64,000 bases of DNA from Paracoccus onubensis. Its GTDB lineage: Bacteria; Pseudomonadota; Alphaproteobacteria; Rhodobacterales; Rhodobacteraceae. The notes below the pieces were generated by a model, which was not told the DNA's origin, did not search any database, and was given only the letters and a program-made list of their open reading frames with translations. The DNA lies in the NCBI RefSeq assembly GCF_003591515.1, contig NZ_QZCG01000007.1:186001-250000 (forward strand), given 5' to 3'. A program made the position numbers and the translations under genes. Numbering within the stretch: position 1 is the first letter of the stretch; the number at the start of each line of letters is the position of its first letter. Shown here in pieces: positions 18,535-26,717 of the stretch.

Positions 18535-19521
18535 ATGAAACACATCATGCTGACGACGACGGCGCTGCTGTCGCTGGCTGCGGGCGCGGCCTTCGCTCAG
18601 GACATGCCGGGCGAAGGGGTAACGGTGCGTCCGGTCATCCAGCCATTGCTGGAAGAGATGCTTCAGGCGCGGGTTCTGGTCCGGGCGTTGGAGGATCTTG
18701 GCTATGAGGTCGAAGAACCACAGGAGGTCCTGGCGCAAACCGCGCATCTTGCCGTCGGAACAGGGGATGCGGATTTTTATCCGGCGAGCTGGAATCAGCT
18801 TCACGATACCTTCTATCAGGAGGCTGGCGGCGACGAAGTGCTGAGCAAGGTCGGCACGTTGATCGATGGTGCGCTTCAGGGCTATCTGGTAGACAAGGCC
18901 AGCTATGACGAGGGCATCCAAAACCTTGGCGATCTGAAGGATCCCAAGGTGGCGGCACGTTTCGACGCTGATGGCGACGGCAAGGCCGATCTGGCGGGCT
19001 GCGTGCCGGGCTGGGGCTGCGAGCGCGTGATCGAGCATCAGCTCGATGAGTTCGAACTGCGCGATACGGTGACCCACAATCAGGGCGAATATACGGCGAT
19101 CATCGCCGACACCATCGCCCGGCATCAGAATGGCGATCCGATCCTGTATTTCACCTGGACACCGTATTGGGTCTCGGGCGCTCTGGTGCCGGGTGAGGAT
19201 GTCGAATGGCTGGAGGTGCCGTTCTCGACCCTGCCTGACGGACAGGAGGGCGAAACGGTCTATGACGGCAAGGATCTCGGCTTTGTCGTGGACAGCATCC
19301 GGGTCGTCGCCCGGAATGACTTTCTCGAAGAAAATCCGGCAGCCGCGAAGCTGTTCGAACTGGCGGCGATCGACATCAACGACGTGTCGGCCGAGAACAA
19401 GCTGATCGCCGACGGCGAGGACTCCTCCGAGGATATAGATCGCCATGTCGATGACTGGATCGCCTCGCATCAGGAGGAATATGACGGCTGGCTGGAGGCA
19501 GCGCGAGGAGCCGCGAAGTGA
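18535..19521 (+). CDS. Glycine betaine/proline-type ABC transporter, substrate-binding protein (ProX-like)
   Basis: A 328-residue periplasmic protein with a Sec signal peptide (LLSLAAGAAFA, cut before QD). The mature part is an OpuAC-type domain with AHLAVGTGDADFYPASWN and aromatic residues such as YFTWTPYWV that would form the cation cage. Start chosen at 18535 behind AAGGGAGAAAA; the ATG at 18508 overlapping proW is an alternative. It supplies the importer's specificity; trimethylammonium ligands are expected from the family and the surrounding genes. Confidence 0.92.
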   Translation: MKHIMLTTTALLSLAAGAAFAQDMPGEGVTVRPVIQPLLEEMLQARVLVRALEDLGYEVEEPQEVLAQTAHLAVGTGDADFYPASWNQLHDTFYQEAGGDEVLSKVGTLIDGALQGYLVDKASYDEGIQNLGDLKDPKVAARFDADGDGKADLAGCVPGWGCERVIEHQLDEFELRDTVTHNQGEYTAIIADTIARHQNGDPILYFTWTPYWVSGALVPGEDVEWLEVPFSTLPDGQEGETVYDGKDLGFVVDSIRVVARNDFLEENPAAAKLFELAAIDINDVSAENKLIADGEDSSEDIDRHVDDWIASHQEEYDGWLEAARGAAK

Positions 19522-20540
19522 CGAAAGCGGATGGGCGCCGAAAGGGTGCCCAATCCGGCCTCCATGGTCGCGTCGTTTCAGGCAGTGCTGCGCCTGAAAC
19601 GGCGCATTTCGTGTTCCTGCTGGTCGAGAATTTCTCGCATCTGGCCTTTTCCTGTGCGCTCGAGCCGCTGCGCATCGCCAATCTGGTGTCGGGCGAGGAA
19701 TTGTACCGCTGGTCTTTGATCTCCGAGGACGGCAAGACCGCCGTCTGTTCGAACCGGTCGGTGACATTGGCCGATCGCGGATTAGAGCCGCTGGATCGCC
19801 ATGACCGGCTTTACGTGATCTCTGGCTTGCACGTTCAGGATCGTATCTCCGCTGAAACGCTGAACTTCCTTCGTCGCGAAAAGCGGCGCGGTGTTGCCAT
19901 CGGCGCGATCTGTTCGGGCGCATATGTCCTTGCGAAAGCCGGGTTTCTGGATGGCGTGGAAACCGCAATTCATTGGGAATACCATGATCTGTTCATGGAG
20001 AAATTTCCCGAGGTTCGTCTGGTTCGCAACGTCTTTGTCGCCAATGCCCCGCATGTGACGGCATCGGGCGGCACCGCCGCCGCCGACCTGATGCTGCACC
20101 TGATCGCCCGTGATCACGGAGGGGAGCTTGCCGCAACCGTCGCGGACCAGATGGTCTACAATGCCGTGCGCGAGGGAACCGCCGCACAAACGGTATCGCT
20201 TCAGTCGCGGCATGGGATGCGGAACGAATATCTGGTCCGCGCCATCAGGATCATGCAGGACCACATCGAGGAACCGCTTGCTCCGCAAATCATTGCTCGC
20301 GAAATCGGCATCTCGATCCGCCAGCTCGAGCGTCTTTTTGGTAAATACCTGAACACGACCCCAAAACGTTACAGCATGGAATTGCGGCTGGACCGCGCCC
20401 GTCGTCTTATTCTGCAGTCCGAGGATTCGCTATCCCAGATAGCGATGTCATGCGGCTTTATCTCGATTTCTCACTTTTCCAAGGCTTTCCGCATGCGGTT
20501 CGGCATCTCGCCGCTCAAGCATCGTAGCAGGTTGGCGTGA
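19518..20540 (+). CDS. GlxA/GbdR-type AraC-family transcriptional regulator
   Basis: A 340-residue regulator with an N-terminal DJ-1/PfpI-like domain (residues about 25-195, nucleophile-elbow-like GAICSGAYVLA) and a C-terminal AraC double helix-turn-helix (about 235-330: IGISIRQLERLFGKYL and CGFISISHFSKAFRMRFGISP). It starts with GTG overlapping the ABC-binding-protein stop (GTGA), behind GCGAGGAG. This architecture is shared with GbdR and CdhR, activators of glycine betaine and carnitine catabolism, and being the last gene of the betaine importer operon supports that kind of role. Confidence 0.9.
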   Translation: MTKADGRRKGAQSGLHGRVVSGSAAPETAHFVFLLVENFSHLAFSCALEPLRIANLVSGEELYRWSLISEDGKTAVCSNRSVTLADRGLEPLDRHDRLYVISGLHVQDRISAETLNFLRREKRRGVAIGAICSGAYVLAKAGFLDGVETAIHWEYHDLFMEKFPEVRLVRNVFVANAPHVTASGGTAAADLMLHLIARDHGGELAATVADQMVYNAVREGTAAQTVSLQSRHGMRNEYLVRAIRIMQDHIEEPLAPQIIAREIGISIRQLERLFGKYLNTTPKRYSMELRLDRARRLILQSEDSLSQIAMSCGFISISHFSKAFRMRFGISPLKHRSRLA

Positions 20541-21111
20541 GATCGGATGACAACACAGCTCCTTCTTCACCATAACATCGTTGCTGCTCGTGGGCGTCCG
20601 ACTCTCTGGACGACTTCGCAGGTTGATCGGGCTGGTTGACACTGCCCGACCCGGGGATGTTGCAGGCGTGAGACTGGGAACCGGGTGCTGCAGGCAGGAT
20701 TTGCTCCTGTCCCGTGCCGGGATCTGCTCATCGAGAGCTTCGGTCAGAGAGGGCAGATTCGCGGCTTTCGATCTTCCCAATGTCGTGCCGATCTCCGCGA
20801 GGTCTTCCTTATGGAGATCGCCAAGGTCCTTGAACGTCTTGGCCGCATCACCATTGGCGTGTATAGGTTGCCCCCGGTTCAATCTTGTCTTCGACATTCC
20901 GGGTCCATATCTCCACATTGCCGTGGCGAAGGACGGTTCCGCTGACATAGTGGCTCTCTGACCCGGGCCTGCCAAGTGTTCGAAGAAGGTTTTGAAATCG
21001 CGGCCATTTTCCTGTGCCCCATATATGCAGTGCAAGATTGGAACGTGGCGCAAATGCGCGTATTGGATTATGGAATGGAATGCGCACGCCACTGCGCAGA
21101 AAATTAACGGC
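20541..21111. other. 570-base stretch without a recognised gene
   Basis: Open frames exist on both strands but none has a convincing start, ribosome site or family resemblance. A minus-strand frame contains FKDLGDLHKEDLAEIG, faintly like small DUF1127-type proteins, not enough to call. The stretch separates the betaine block from dusA and may hold the dusA promoter and decayed sequence. Confidence 0.4.
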
Positions 21112-22131
21112 ATGTTCGAAATGAAGAAATATCAAGCACATATGCTTTCCGTCGCCCCGATGATGGATTGGACGGACCGGCATTGCAGATATTTTCACCG
21201 GCTGATGACGCGGCGGGCATTGCTTTATACCGAGATGGTGACTGCGCCCGCCATCATCCATGGTGATCGCGCGCGACTGCTGGATTTTGCGTCTGTCGAA
21301 CATCCCGTCGCGTTGCAACTGGGCGGTTCGGAACCGGCTGAACTGCGCGAGGCGACGCGCCTCGCGGCGGACTGGGGATATGACGAAATCAATCTTAATG
21401 TGGGCTGCCCCAGCGATCGGGTCCAGTCGGGATGTTTCGGCGCGGTGCTGATGAAAACCCCTGGGCTGGTGGCCGATTGCGTGGCGGAAATGATGGCTGA
21501 GAGTCCCGTTGAAGTGACGGTAAAATGCCGGATCGGCGTCGATGATCAGGTGCCTGCGGAAATCCTGCCGGATTTCATCGAGACAATCAGCAGGACCGGC
21601 GTGCGCCGCATTGCAATTCATGCCCGGAAAGCCTGGTTGCAGGGTCTTAGCCCGCGCGAGAACCGCGAGGTGCCGCCACTGGACTATCCGCTGGTCCATG
21701 CCATGAAATCCGCTTTCCCCGATCTGGATCTGTCAATCAATGGCGGGATCGACAGCCTTGACGAGGTTCGCGGGCATCTGGAGGTCATGGATGGTGTGAT
21801 GATCGGCCGCGCGGCCTATCACCGGCCCTGGGATATGTTGGGGCAGGCGGACATGTTTTGGGATGAAGCCCCGCAATTTTCATCGGCGATTCAGGTGGCC
21901 GAAGCGATGCGCCCCTATATCCACGATCATCTTGCGGGTGGCGGGCGGTTGCATCAGGTCACCCGCCATATGCTGGGTCTGTTTCACGGACAGCCCGGCG
22001 CGCGCGGGTGGAAACGGACATTGTCCGAAGGGGCGGCGAGGGGCGGAATCGAGGTTTACGAAACCGCGTTGGCGCAAGTCACGCGAGCTGCAATCACCGA
22101 GTACCAGCGAGAAGAGACATTGCAGGGCTGA
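21112..22131 (+). CDS. dusA: tRNA-dihydrouridine(20/20a) synthase DusA
   Basis: About 339 residues. The FMN-dependent Dus family motif LSVAPMMDWTDRHCR opens the protein. NLNVGCPSDRVQSGCFGAVLMK holds the catalytic Cys, and KCRIGVDD, IAIHARKAW and SINGGI follow. WTDRHCR together with HARKAWLQGLSPRENR is characteristic of DusA rather than DusB or DusC. The enzyme reduces U20/U20a in tRNA D-loops using NADPH. The start is uncertain between ATG 21112 and ATG 21121, neither with a strong ribosome site; the frame is open farther upstream. Confidence 0.92.
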   Translation: MFEMKKYQAHMLSVAPMMDWTDRHCRYFHRLMTRRALLYTEMVTAPAIIHGDRARLLDFASVEHPVALQLGGSEPAELREATRLAADWGYDEINLNVGCPSDRVQSGCFGAVLMKTPGLVADCVAEMMAESPVEVTVKCRIGVDDQVPAEILPDFIETISRTGVRRIAIHARKAWLQGLSPRENREVPPLDYPLVHAMKSAFPDLDLSINGGIDSLDEVRGHLEVMDGVMIGRAAYHRPWDMLGQADMFWDEAPQFSSAIQVAEAMRPYIHDHLAGGGRLHQVTRHMLGLFHGQPGARGWKRTLSEGAARGGIEVYETALAQVTRAAITEYQREETLQG

Positions 22132-22137
22132 GACTAT

Positions 22138-22362
22138 TCAGGTCCGCGTTTCGCCTGTTGCATCAAGGATGTCCCGGATATCGATACGTCCCGTAACCTG
22201 TCGGGACATCTGACAGTATCGCGCGGCCATGTCGTTATTCAGGGGCCCGTGCACCATGTCGGAGCTCCCGGGCCAGTCATGAAAGACATCGGGCGGCCCG
22301 TGGCCGTGTCGCGCCGAGCCGCCGCTTTTCACTTGGCGGCCCCGAAACACCATGCTAATCAT
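22138..22362 (-). CDS. Possible small hypothetical protein (74 aa)
   Basis: I do not recognise it. The frame has balanced composition (Trp, Asp, His, Met) and high GC at third positions, unlike most antisense frames here. It lies between dusA and the FMN riboswitch on the opposite strand, starting a few bases from the riboswitch 5' end. No clear ribosome site; a second ATG is three codons in. Could be a chance frame. Confidence 0.3.
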   Translation of the reverse strand: MISMVFRGRQVKSGGSARHGHGPPDVFHDWPGSSDMVHGPLNNDMAARYCQMSRQVTGRIDIRDILDATGETRT

Positions 22363-22367
22363 TTCGC

Positions 22368-22492
22368 GTTCTCAGGGCGGGGTGCAATTCCCCACCGGCG
22401 GTGATAGCCCGCGAGCGCTTTCCCATCCGGGAAAGGTCAGCAGATCCGGTGGAACTCCGGGGCCGACGGTATAGTCCGGACGGAAGAGGACC
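22368..22492 (+). ncRNA. FMN riboswitch (RFN element)
   Basis: The conserved RFN blocks appear in order: TCTCAGGGCGGGGTG at the 5' end, CCCCACCGGCGGTGAT, AGCCCGCGAGCG, a variable hairpin, GGTCAGCAGATC, then CCGGTGGAACTCCGGGGCCGACGGTATAGTCCGGACGGAAGAG, ending about 80 bases before ribH. The closing helix is formed by the two ends. It binds FMN and lowers expression of the lumazine synthase downstream. (The last run is described as several adjacent conserved blocks between 22448 and 22488.). Confidence 0.93.
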
Positions 22493-22571
22493 GTGGCTGC
22501 ATCCGTTCCCATGGATCAGTCATGGCTCGTGCTCTGGGGCCTGACGCAATTGAACGGTAGGTTCCTGAATT

Positions 22572-23048
22572 ATGACCAAGACGACCAATCCCCGCATCGC
22601 ATTCATCAAGGCCCGCTGGCATGCCGACATCGTCGATCGTGCCCATGAAGGCTTCACCGACGAGGCCACGCGCCTGATTCCCGCTGCGCAGATCGACGTT
22701 TTCGATGTGCCCGGCGCGTTCGAGATGCCTCTGCTGGCCAAGAAACTGGCCCAGACCGGCAGATATGACGCCGTGGTTGCTGCGGCTTTCGTTGTGGATG
22801 GCGGAATTTATCGCCATGATTTCGTCGCGGGCGCCGTCGTGACCGGCTTGATGAATGTCGGGCTGGAAACCGGCGTGCCCTGTTTCTCGGTATCGCTGAC
22901 CCCGCATAATTATCAGGAGGTCGACGTGATGACGGCGTTCTTCCGCGATCATTTCGTCAAGAAAGGACGTGAAGCAGCCGAAGCCGTGCGGCAGATTCTG
23001 TCCCTGGATGCACAATTGGCCGGGGATGAACGCGCGGCGGTCGCCTGA
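22572..23048 (+). CDS. ribH: 6,7-dimethyl-8-ribityllumazine synthase, type 2 (RibH2)
   Basis: A 158-residue enzyme condensing a ribityl-aminopyrimidine with 3,4-dihydroxy-2-butanone 4-phosphate in riboflavin synthesis. IAFIKARWHADIVD opens it, IFDVPGAFE-like VFDVPGAFEMP forms the substrate pocket, and GGIYRHDFV contains the histidine of the active site. The RWHADIVD and YRHDF pattern matches the Brucella-type RibH2 decamers rather than the icosahedral type 1 enzymes. It stands alone, without other rib genes, under its own FMN riboswitch. Confidence 0.94.
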   Translation: MTKTTNPRIAFIKARWHADIVDRAHEGFTDEATRLIPAAQIDVFDVPGAFEMPLLAKKLAQTGRYDAVVAAAFVVDGGIYRHDFVAGAVVTGLMNVGLETGVPCFSVSLTPHNYQEVDVMTAFFRDHFVKKGREAAEAVRQILSLDAQLAGDERAAVA

Positions 23049-23177
23049 TCGTCGATTCTCCCGGTACTCATGTGAATAGATGCCGGTCTTGCCGCCCGTG
23101 ATACAGGCACGGGCTTCAGGGCGATATGTTTCCGGTATAAAAGGCCTAAGCATTTTCTTCGCATGAGGAGCCATGTC

Positions 23178-24335
23178 ATGGCCAACCCCTTCACATTCGC
23201 GACCGCAACCGAAATCCTGTTCGGTCGCGGACAGGCTGCCATTGCCGCGGATCGTATCGCAGCTTTGGGATCAAGGGTGCTGCTGGTGCATGGAAAAAAC
23301 CCTGCCCGAAGCGATGGGTTGCGGCGCGATTTGTCTGCCAGGAGCTGTGCGTTAACCAGCTATCCAGTGGCATCCGAACCGGATATCGCCATGATCGAAA
23401 CCGGCATAGATACGGCCCGTTCCGGCAATGCCGAGATTGTTGTCGCCGTCGGAGGCGGTGCCGTGATCGATGCCGGCAAAGCGATTGCGGCGCTGGTGCC
23501 CGCCAGCCGGCCCATGCTGGACCATCTGGAGGTTGTGGGGCAGGGATTGCCGCTGGATCACGCTCCGCTGCCCTTCATCGCCATGCCGACCACTGCCGGA
23601 ACCGGTGCGGAAGTCACGCGCAATGCGGTGATTGGTGTGCCCGAGCATCGGCGCAAGGTCAGCCTGCGCGATGCACGGATGCTGCCACGCCTTGCCATCG
23701 TCGATCCGGCATTGGCGGATGGCTGTCCGCCCGCGGTCACGCTGGCCTCGGGGCTGGATGCCATCACCCAGGTGATCGAGCCTTATATCTGTACGCGCGC
23801 CAATCCGCTGACCGATGCGCTGTGTCGCGATGCCATTCCGCGGGGTCTGGCGGCGCTGCGCCGTCTGATGGAGGAGGGCGAGGATGCCCGGGCAAGGGAT
23901 GAAATGGCATGGGTCAGCCTGTGCGGCGGCCTGGCGCTTGCCAATGCCGGCCTTGGTGCGGTCCATGGCCTGGCCGGGCCACTGGGCGGGCTGACCGGCG
24001 CGGCGCATGGCGCGATTTGTGGGGCGCTGTTGCCGCATGTCCTGAGGGCGAATCGCCGTGCTGTCTTCAGCGATGACACTGCGAGGCGGCTGGATGAGAT
24101 CGGCGCATGGATCAACGAAGTTTTCGGTAATGGCGAGGCTGGATTGGAACGGGGGGCGAACATGCTGGCGGATTGGTCGCATGCGCATGGTCTTGAGACG
24201 CTGACCGGCCTTGGTATCGATGAAGAAGCGCAAACAGCAGCAGCCGAGGCGGCGGCAAGTTCATCTTCGATGAAAGCCAATCCCGCAGAACTGTCTTCGG
24301 CGGTTTTGCGGGACATCATGCGGGCGGCGAATTGA
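23178..24335 (+). CDS. Iron-containing alcohol dehydrogenase family protein
   Basis: A 385-residue group III dehydrogenase. The NAD(P) site is VAVGGGAVIDAGKAIAAL, with PTTAGTGAEVTRNAVI. Metal ligands are suggested by Asp in GLDAITQVIEPY and His in AVHGLAGPLGG and GAAHGAICG. Start chosen at 23178 behind GAGGAG; a frame five codons longer lacks support. Family members reduce aldehydes or maleylacetate or oxidise alcohols. With no pathway neighbours its substrate cannot be assigned. Confidence 0.85.
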   Translation: MANPFTFATATEILFGRGQAAIAADRIAALGSRVLLVHGKNPARSDGLRRDLSARSCALTSYPVASEPDIAMIETGIDTARSGNAEIVVAVGGGAVIDAGKAIAALVPASRPMLDHLEVVGQGLPLDHAPLPFIAMPTTAGTGAEVTRNAVIGVPEHRRKVSLRDARMLPRLAIVDPALADGCPPAVTLASGLDAITQVIEPYICTRANPLTDALCRDAIPRGLAALRRLMEEGEDARARDEMAWVSLCGGLALANAGLGAVHGLAGPLGGLTGAAHGAICGALLPHVLRANRRAVFSDDTARRLDEIGAWINEVFGNGEAGLERGANMLADWSHAHGLETLTGLGIDEEAQTAAAEAAASSSSMKANPAELSSAVLRDIMRAAN

Positions 24336-24434
24336 CGTGTTTTTACGACAAAGCCGCCCGAAGATTCTGCCTCCGGACGCGGAATTTTCCGATATGGACA
24401 TAAACGCGGCGTTTCCGCTCTGGCGCGAATTACC

Positions 24435-24737
24435 CTAATCCAGAACCGTGCTCTGGCTACGCAGAATTGACAGGACTTTCCCGGTTTTGGGGTCGATCCT
24501 GATCAGCATGCCATGCGCGATGGCATATTTGCTGTCTGCGGGTTCGGGACCCAGTCCGTAAAGGCCAGGCTGGGAAATAATATGAACTTCTTCGGCGGGC
24601 AGGACATCGCCGACACCGAAGCCAGAAGATTCCGCATCCGGCGCCCCGGCTGCGAATGATTGCGGCGCATAAACCACCCCGCCGCTTGTAAGTACGGCCA
24701 TAACACATGCCGTTGCAAAAATACGAACATAACCCAT
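24435..24737 (-). CDS. Small exported protein of unknown function
   Basis: About 100 residues. An N-terminal signal peptide (ATACVMAVLTSGGVVYA, ending AFA-like SFAAG) is followed by a compact domain: GVGDVLPAEEVHIISQPGLYGLG and IAHGMLIRIDPKTGKVLSIL. This layout, a proline-glycine turn then a single beta segment ending in G-KVLSILR, recurs in small periplasmic alphaproteobacterial proteins related to the RcnB style, but I cannot name it. The frame is open 34 codons farther upstream, into mmsB; I prefer the ATG at the signal peptide. Confidence 0.6.
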   Translation of the reverse strand: MGYVRIFATACVMAVLTSGGVVYAPQSFAAGAPDAESSGFGVGDVLPAEEVHIISQPGLYGLGPEPADSKYAIAHGMLIRIDPKTGKVLSILRSQSTVLD

Positions 24738-24835
24738 CTGCGATATAAGTCCCTGGCTTTTACTTGCTGTATGACTTGTCAGATAGGTAACTTCCCACAA
24801 CAGCGCGGGTTCCATCCGGTTCCCGCTTTGCGCGG

Positions 24836-25705
24836 TCATCCGTTCATTTTGACGAATCTTGGCAACATTGCCGAGAAATCGCGCCCGCGCCCGTCCTCTT
24901 GTTCGACGAATTGCTCGTATAATTGCAGGGCGAGCTCGCCCATAGGTGTCTGTGCCCCGGCCGAGCGGGCAGCATCCCGGGCAAGTCCAAGATCCTTCAG
25001 CATCAGATCGGCGGAGAAACCGGGTCGATAATCGTTATCCGCAGGCGATTGCGGGCCGATACCAGGGGCAGGGCAATAGGCGTTCATCGACCAGCTATAG
25101 CCCGAACTCGTTGAAACCACATCGAACATCTTCTGCCGGTCCAGTCCAAGCTTGTCGGCCAGGGCAAAGGCTTCGCAGGTAACGATCATCGTCGCGCCAA
25201 GGATCATGTTATTGCAGATCTTGGCGGCTTGTCCGGCGCCGGAATCGCCGCAATGGACCGCCTTCTGGCCCATGATATCGAAGAGCGGAGAGACCGTCGC
25301 GAATGCCGCGCCGCTGCCGCCGACCATAAAGGTCAACGTGCCGTTCTGCGCGCCGCCGATTCCGCCCGATACCGGCGCATCCAACGCCCCCAGCCCCGCC
25401 GCGCTTGCCCCCGATGCGACGGTGCGGGCAGAATTCACATCCACGGTCGAGCAATCGCAAAGGACCGCGCCGCGTTTCATGTTCGGGATGATCTGTTGGG
25501 CGACCATTTTCAGGATCGCGCCATTGGGCAGCATGGTGATGACGACATCGGCATCCCTGACCGCATCTGCTGCGCTGCCCGCCGATGTCAGCCCGGCGGG
25601 AATGGGTGCGGCAGTGTCGAAGCCGGTGATCTCATGCCCGGCTTTGGCCAGATTGGCGGCCATCGGCGCGCCCATATTCCCCAAACCGATGAATCCGATT
25701 TTCAT
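24836..25705 (-). CDS. mmsB: 3-hydroxyisobutyrate dehydrogenase
   Basis: A 289-residue beta-hydroxyacid dehydrogenase. GFIGLGNMGAPMAANLAKAGH is the NAD-binding loop, DAPVSGGIGGAQNGTL the substrate-binding segment, and the catalytic Lys lies in AAKICNNMI. It oxidises 3-hydroxyisobutyrate to methylmalonate semialdehyde in valine breakdown. The start overlaps the upstream hydrolase by four bases and the acyl-CoA dehydrogenase lies before that, giving consecutive steps of the pathway. The next enzyme, mmsA, is not in the window. Confidence 0.93.
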   Translation of the reverse strand: MKIGFIGLGNMGAPMAANLAKAGHEITGFDTAAPIPAGLTSAGSAADAVRDADVVITMLPNGAILKMVAQQIIPNMKRGAVLCDCSTVDVNSARTVASGASAAGLGALDAPVSGGIGGAQNGTLTFMVGGSGAAFATVSPLFDIMGQKAVHCGDSGAGQAAKICNNMILGATMIVTCEAFALADKLGLDRQKMFDVVSTSSGYSWSMNAYCPAPGIGPQSPADNDYRPGFSADLMLKDLGLARDAARSAGAQTPMGELALQLYEQFVEQEDGRGRDFSAMLPRFVKMNG

Positions 25706-26712
25706 GCCGTCTCCTCCTTCCAGCGAAGTTCATACTCGCCCAGCGACTCGAGAATCCTCGATATATTCGCCTCCGATGCATCCGCCGACCATTGTGGTTC
25801 GCGGTCCTTGTCGATGATTTGTGCACGCACGCCTTCCAGAAAGTCGCTGAATTCGGTCGCGCGCCAGGTAAAACGGTATTCGCGGCTCAGCGATTCCTGT
25901 ATGTGCCGGTCCCCGCGCGAAGCCCGGATCATTACCAGACCCGCCGCCATGGACAGGGGCGAACTCCGGCGGACAGATTTCAGCGTGTCCTCATCGCCGG
26001 CTTTTTCAAGTGCGGCGACGATGTCCTCCACATGCCGCTCGCCAAAGGCGGACAGGTCGCGCCTGGATAACGGGGCAGGGGGCGGCGTCTTGCTTTTGAT
26101 CCGGGCGGTATCGCCGCTTTGCTCCAGATCGGCGATCAGGGCCGGCCATTCGGCTTCGGGCAGGTAGTAATCGGCGAAACCGGCCTGGATGGCATCACCC
26201 GGGCCCATACGTTCGGATGTCAGGCCCAGATATTCCCCGATGCGGCCCGGAGCCCGGCCGAGTAGCCATGTTCCGCCGACATCCGGGATCAGACCGATGG
26301 TGGCTTCCGGCATGGCGATTTTGGTCGTGTCGCCGACGATACGATGGCTTGCATGACCACCGACGCCGACGCCCCCGCCCATCACGAAACCCTGCATGAA
26401 GGCGGTGATCGGTTTCGGATAATCGGCGATTGTCGCGTTCATCCGGTATTCGTCGCGAAAAAAGTCACGTCCGACCTGATGGTTGCCCGCCATTCCGGCG
26501 CGATAGACCTCGGCGACGTCGCCACCCGCGCAAAACGCCTTTTCGCCTTCGGCCGTAACGATGATCAGATCGACCTGCGGATCGTCACGCCAATCATTCA
26601 ACGCCCCAAGCAGATCAAGCGCCATCTGATGGCTGAGCGCGTTCAGTGCCTTGGGCCGGTTGAATGTGATATGTCCGGCGCGGCCGGATTTATAAATCTT
26701 CAGGTCAGTCAA
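25702..26712 (-). CDS. Enoyl-CoA hydratase/isomerase family protein, 3-hydroxyisobutyryl-CoA hydrolase type
   Basis: A 336-residue crotonase-fold protein, longer than true enoyl-CoA hydratases and the right length for 3-hydroxyisobutyryl-CoA hydrolase. The oxyanion segments are AFCAGGDVAEVY and MGGGVGVGGHASHRI. PEATIGLIPDVGGTWLL carries the glutamate and aspartate pattern of the hydrolases. It sits between an acyl-CoA dehydrogenase and mmsB, so thioester release of 3-hydroxyisobutyrate in valine degradation is the expected reaction. Five bases separate it from the dehydrogenase. Confidence 0.9.
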   Translation of the reverse strand: MTDLKIYKSGRAGHITFNRPKALNALSHQMALDLLGALNDWRDDPQVDLIIVTAEGEKAFCAGGDVAEVYRAGMAGNHQVGRDFFRDEYRMNATIADYPKPITAFMQGFVMGGGVGVGGHASHRIVGDTTKIAMPEATIGLIPDVGGTWLLGRAPGRIGEYLGLTSERMGPGDAIQAGFADYYLPEAEWPALIADLEQSGDTARIKSKTPPPAPLSRRDLSAFGERHVEDIVAALEKAGDEDTLKSVRRSSPLSMAAGLVMIRASRGDRHIQESLSREYRFTWRATEFSDFLEGVRAQIIDKDREPQWSADASEANISRILESLGEYELRWKEETA

Positions 26713-26717
26713 CTAGG

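Noticed and set aside
20848..21699. Minus-strand frame across the gap before dusA
   Set aside because: Most of it lies antisense to dusA, and the part in the gap has no recognisable domain or start.
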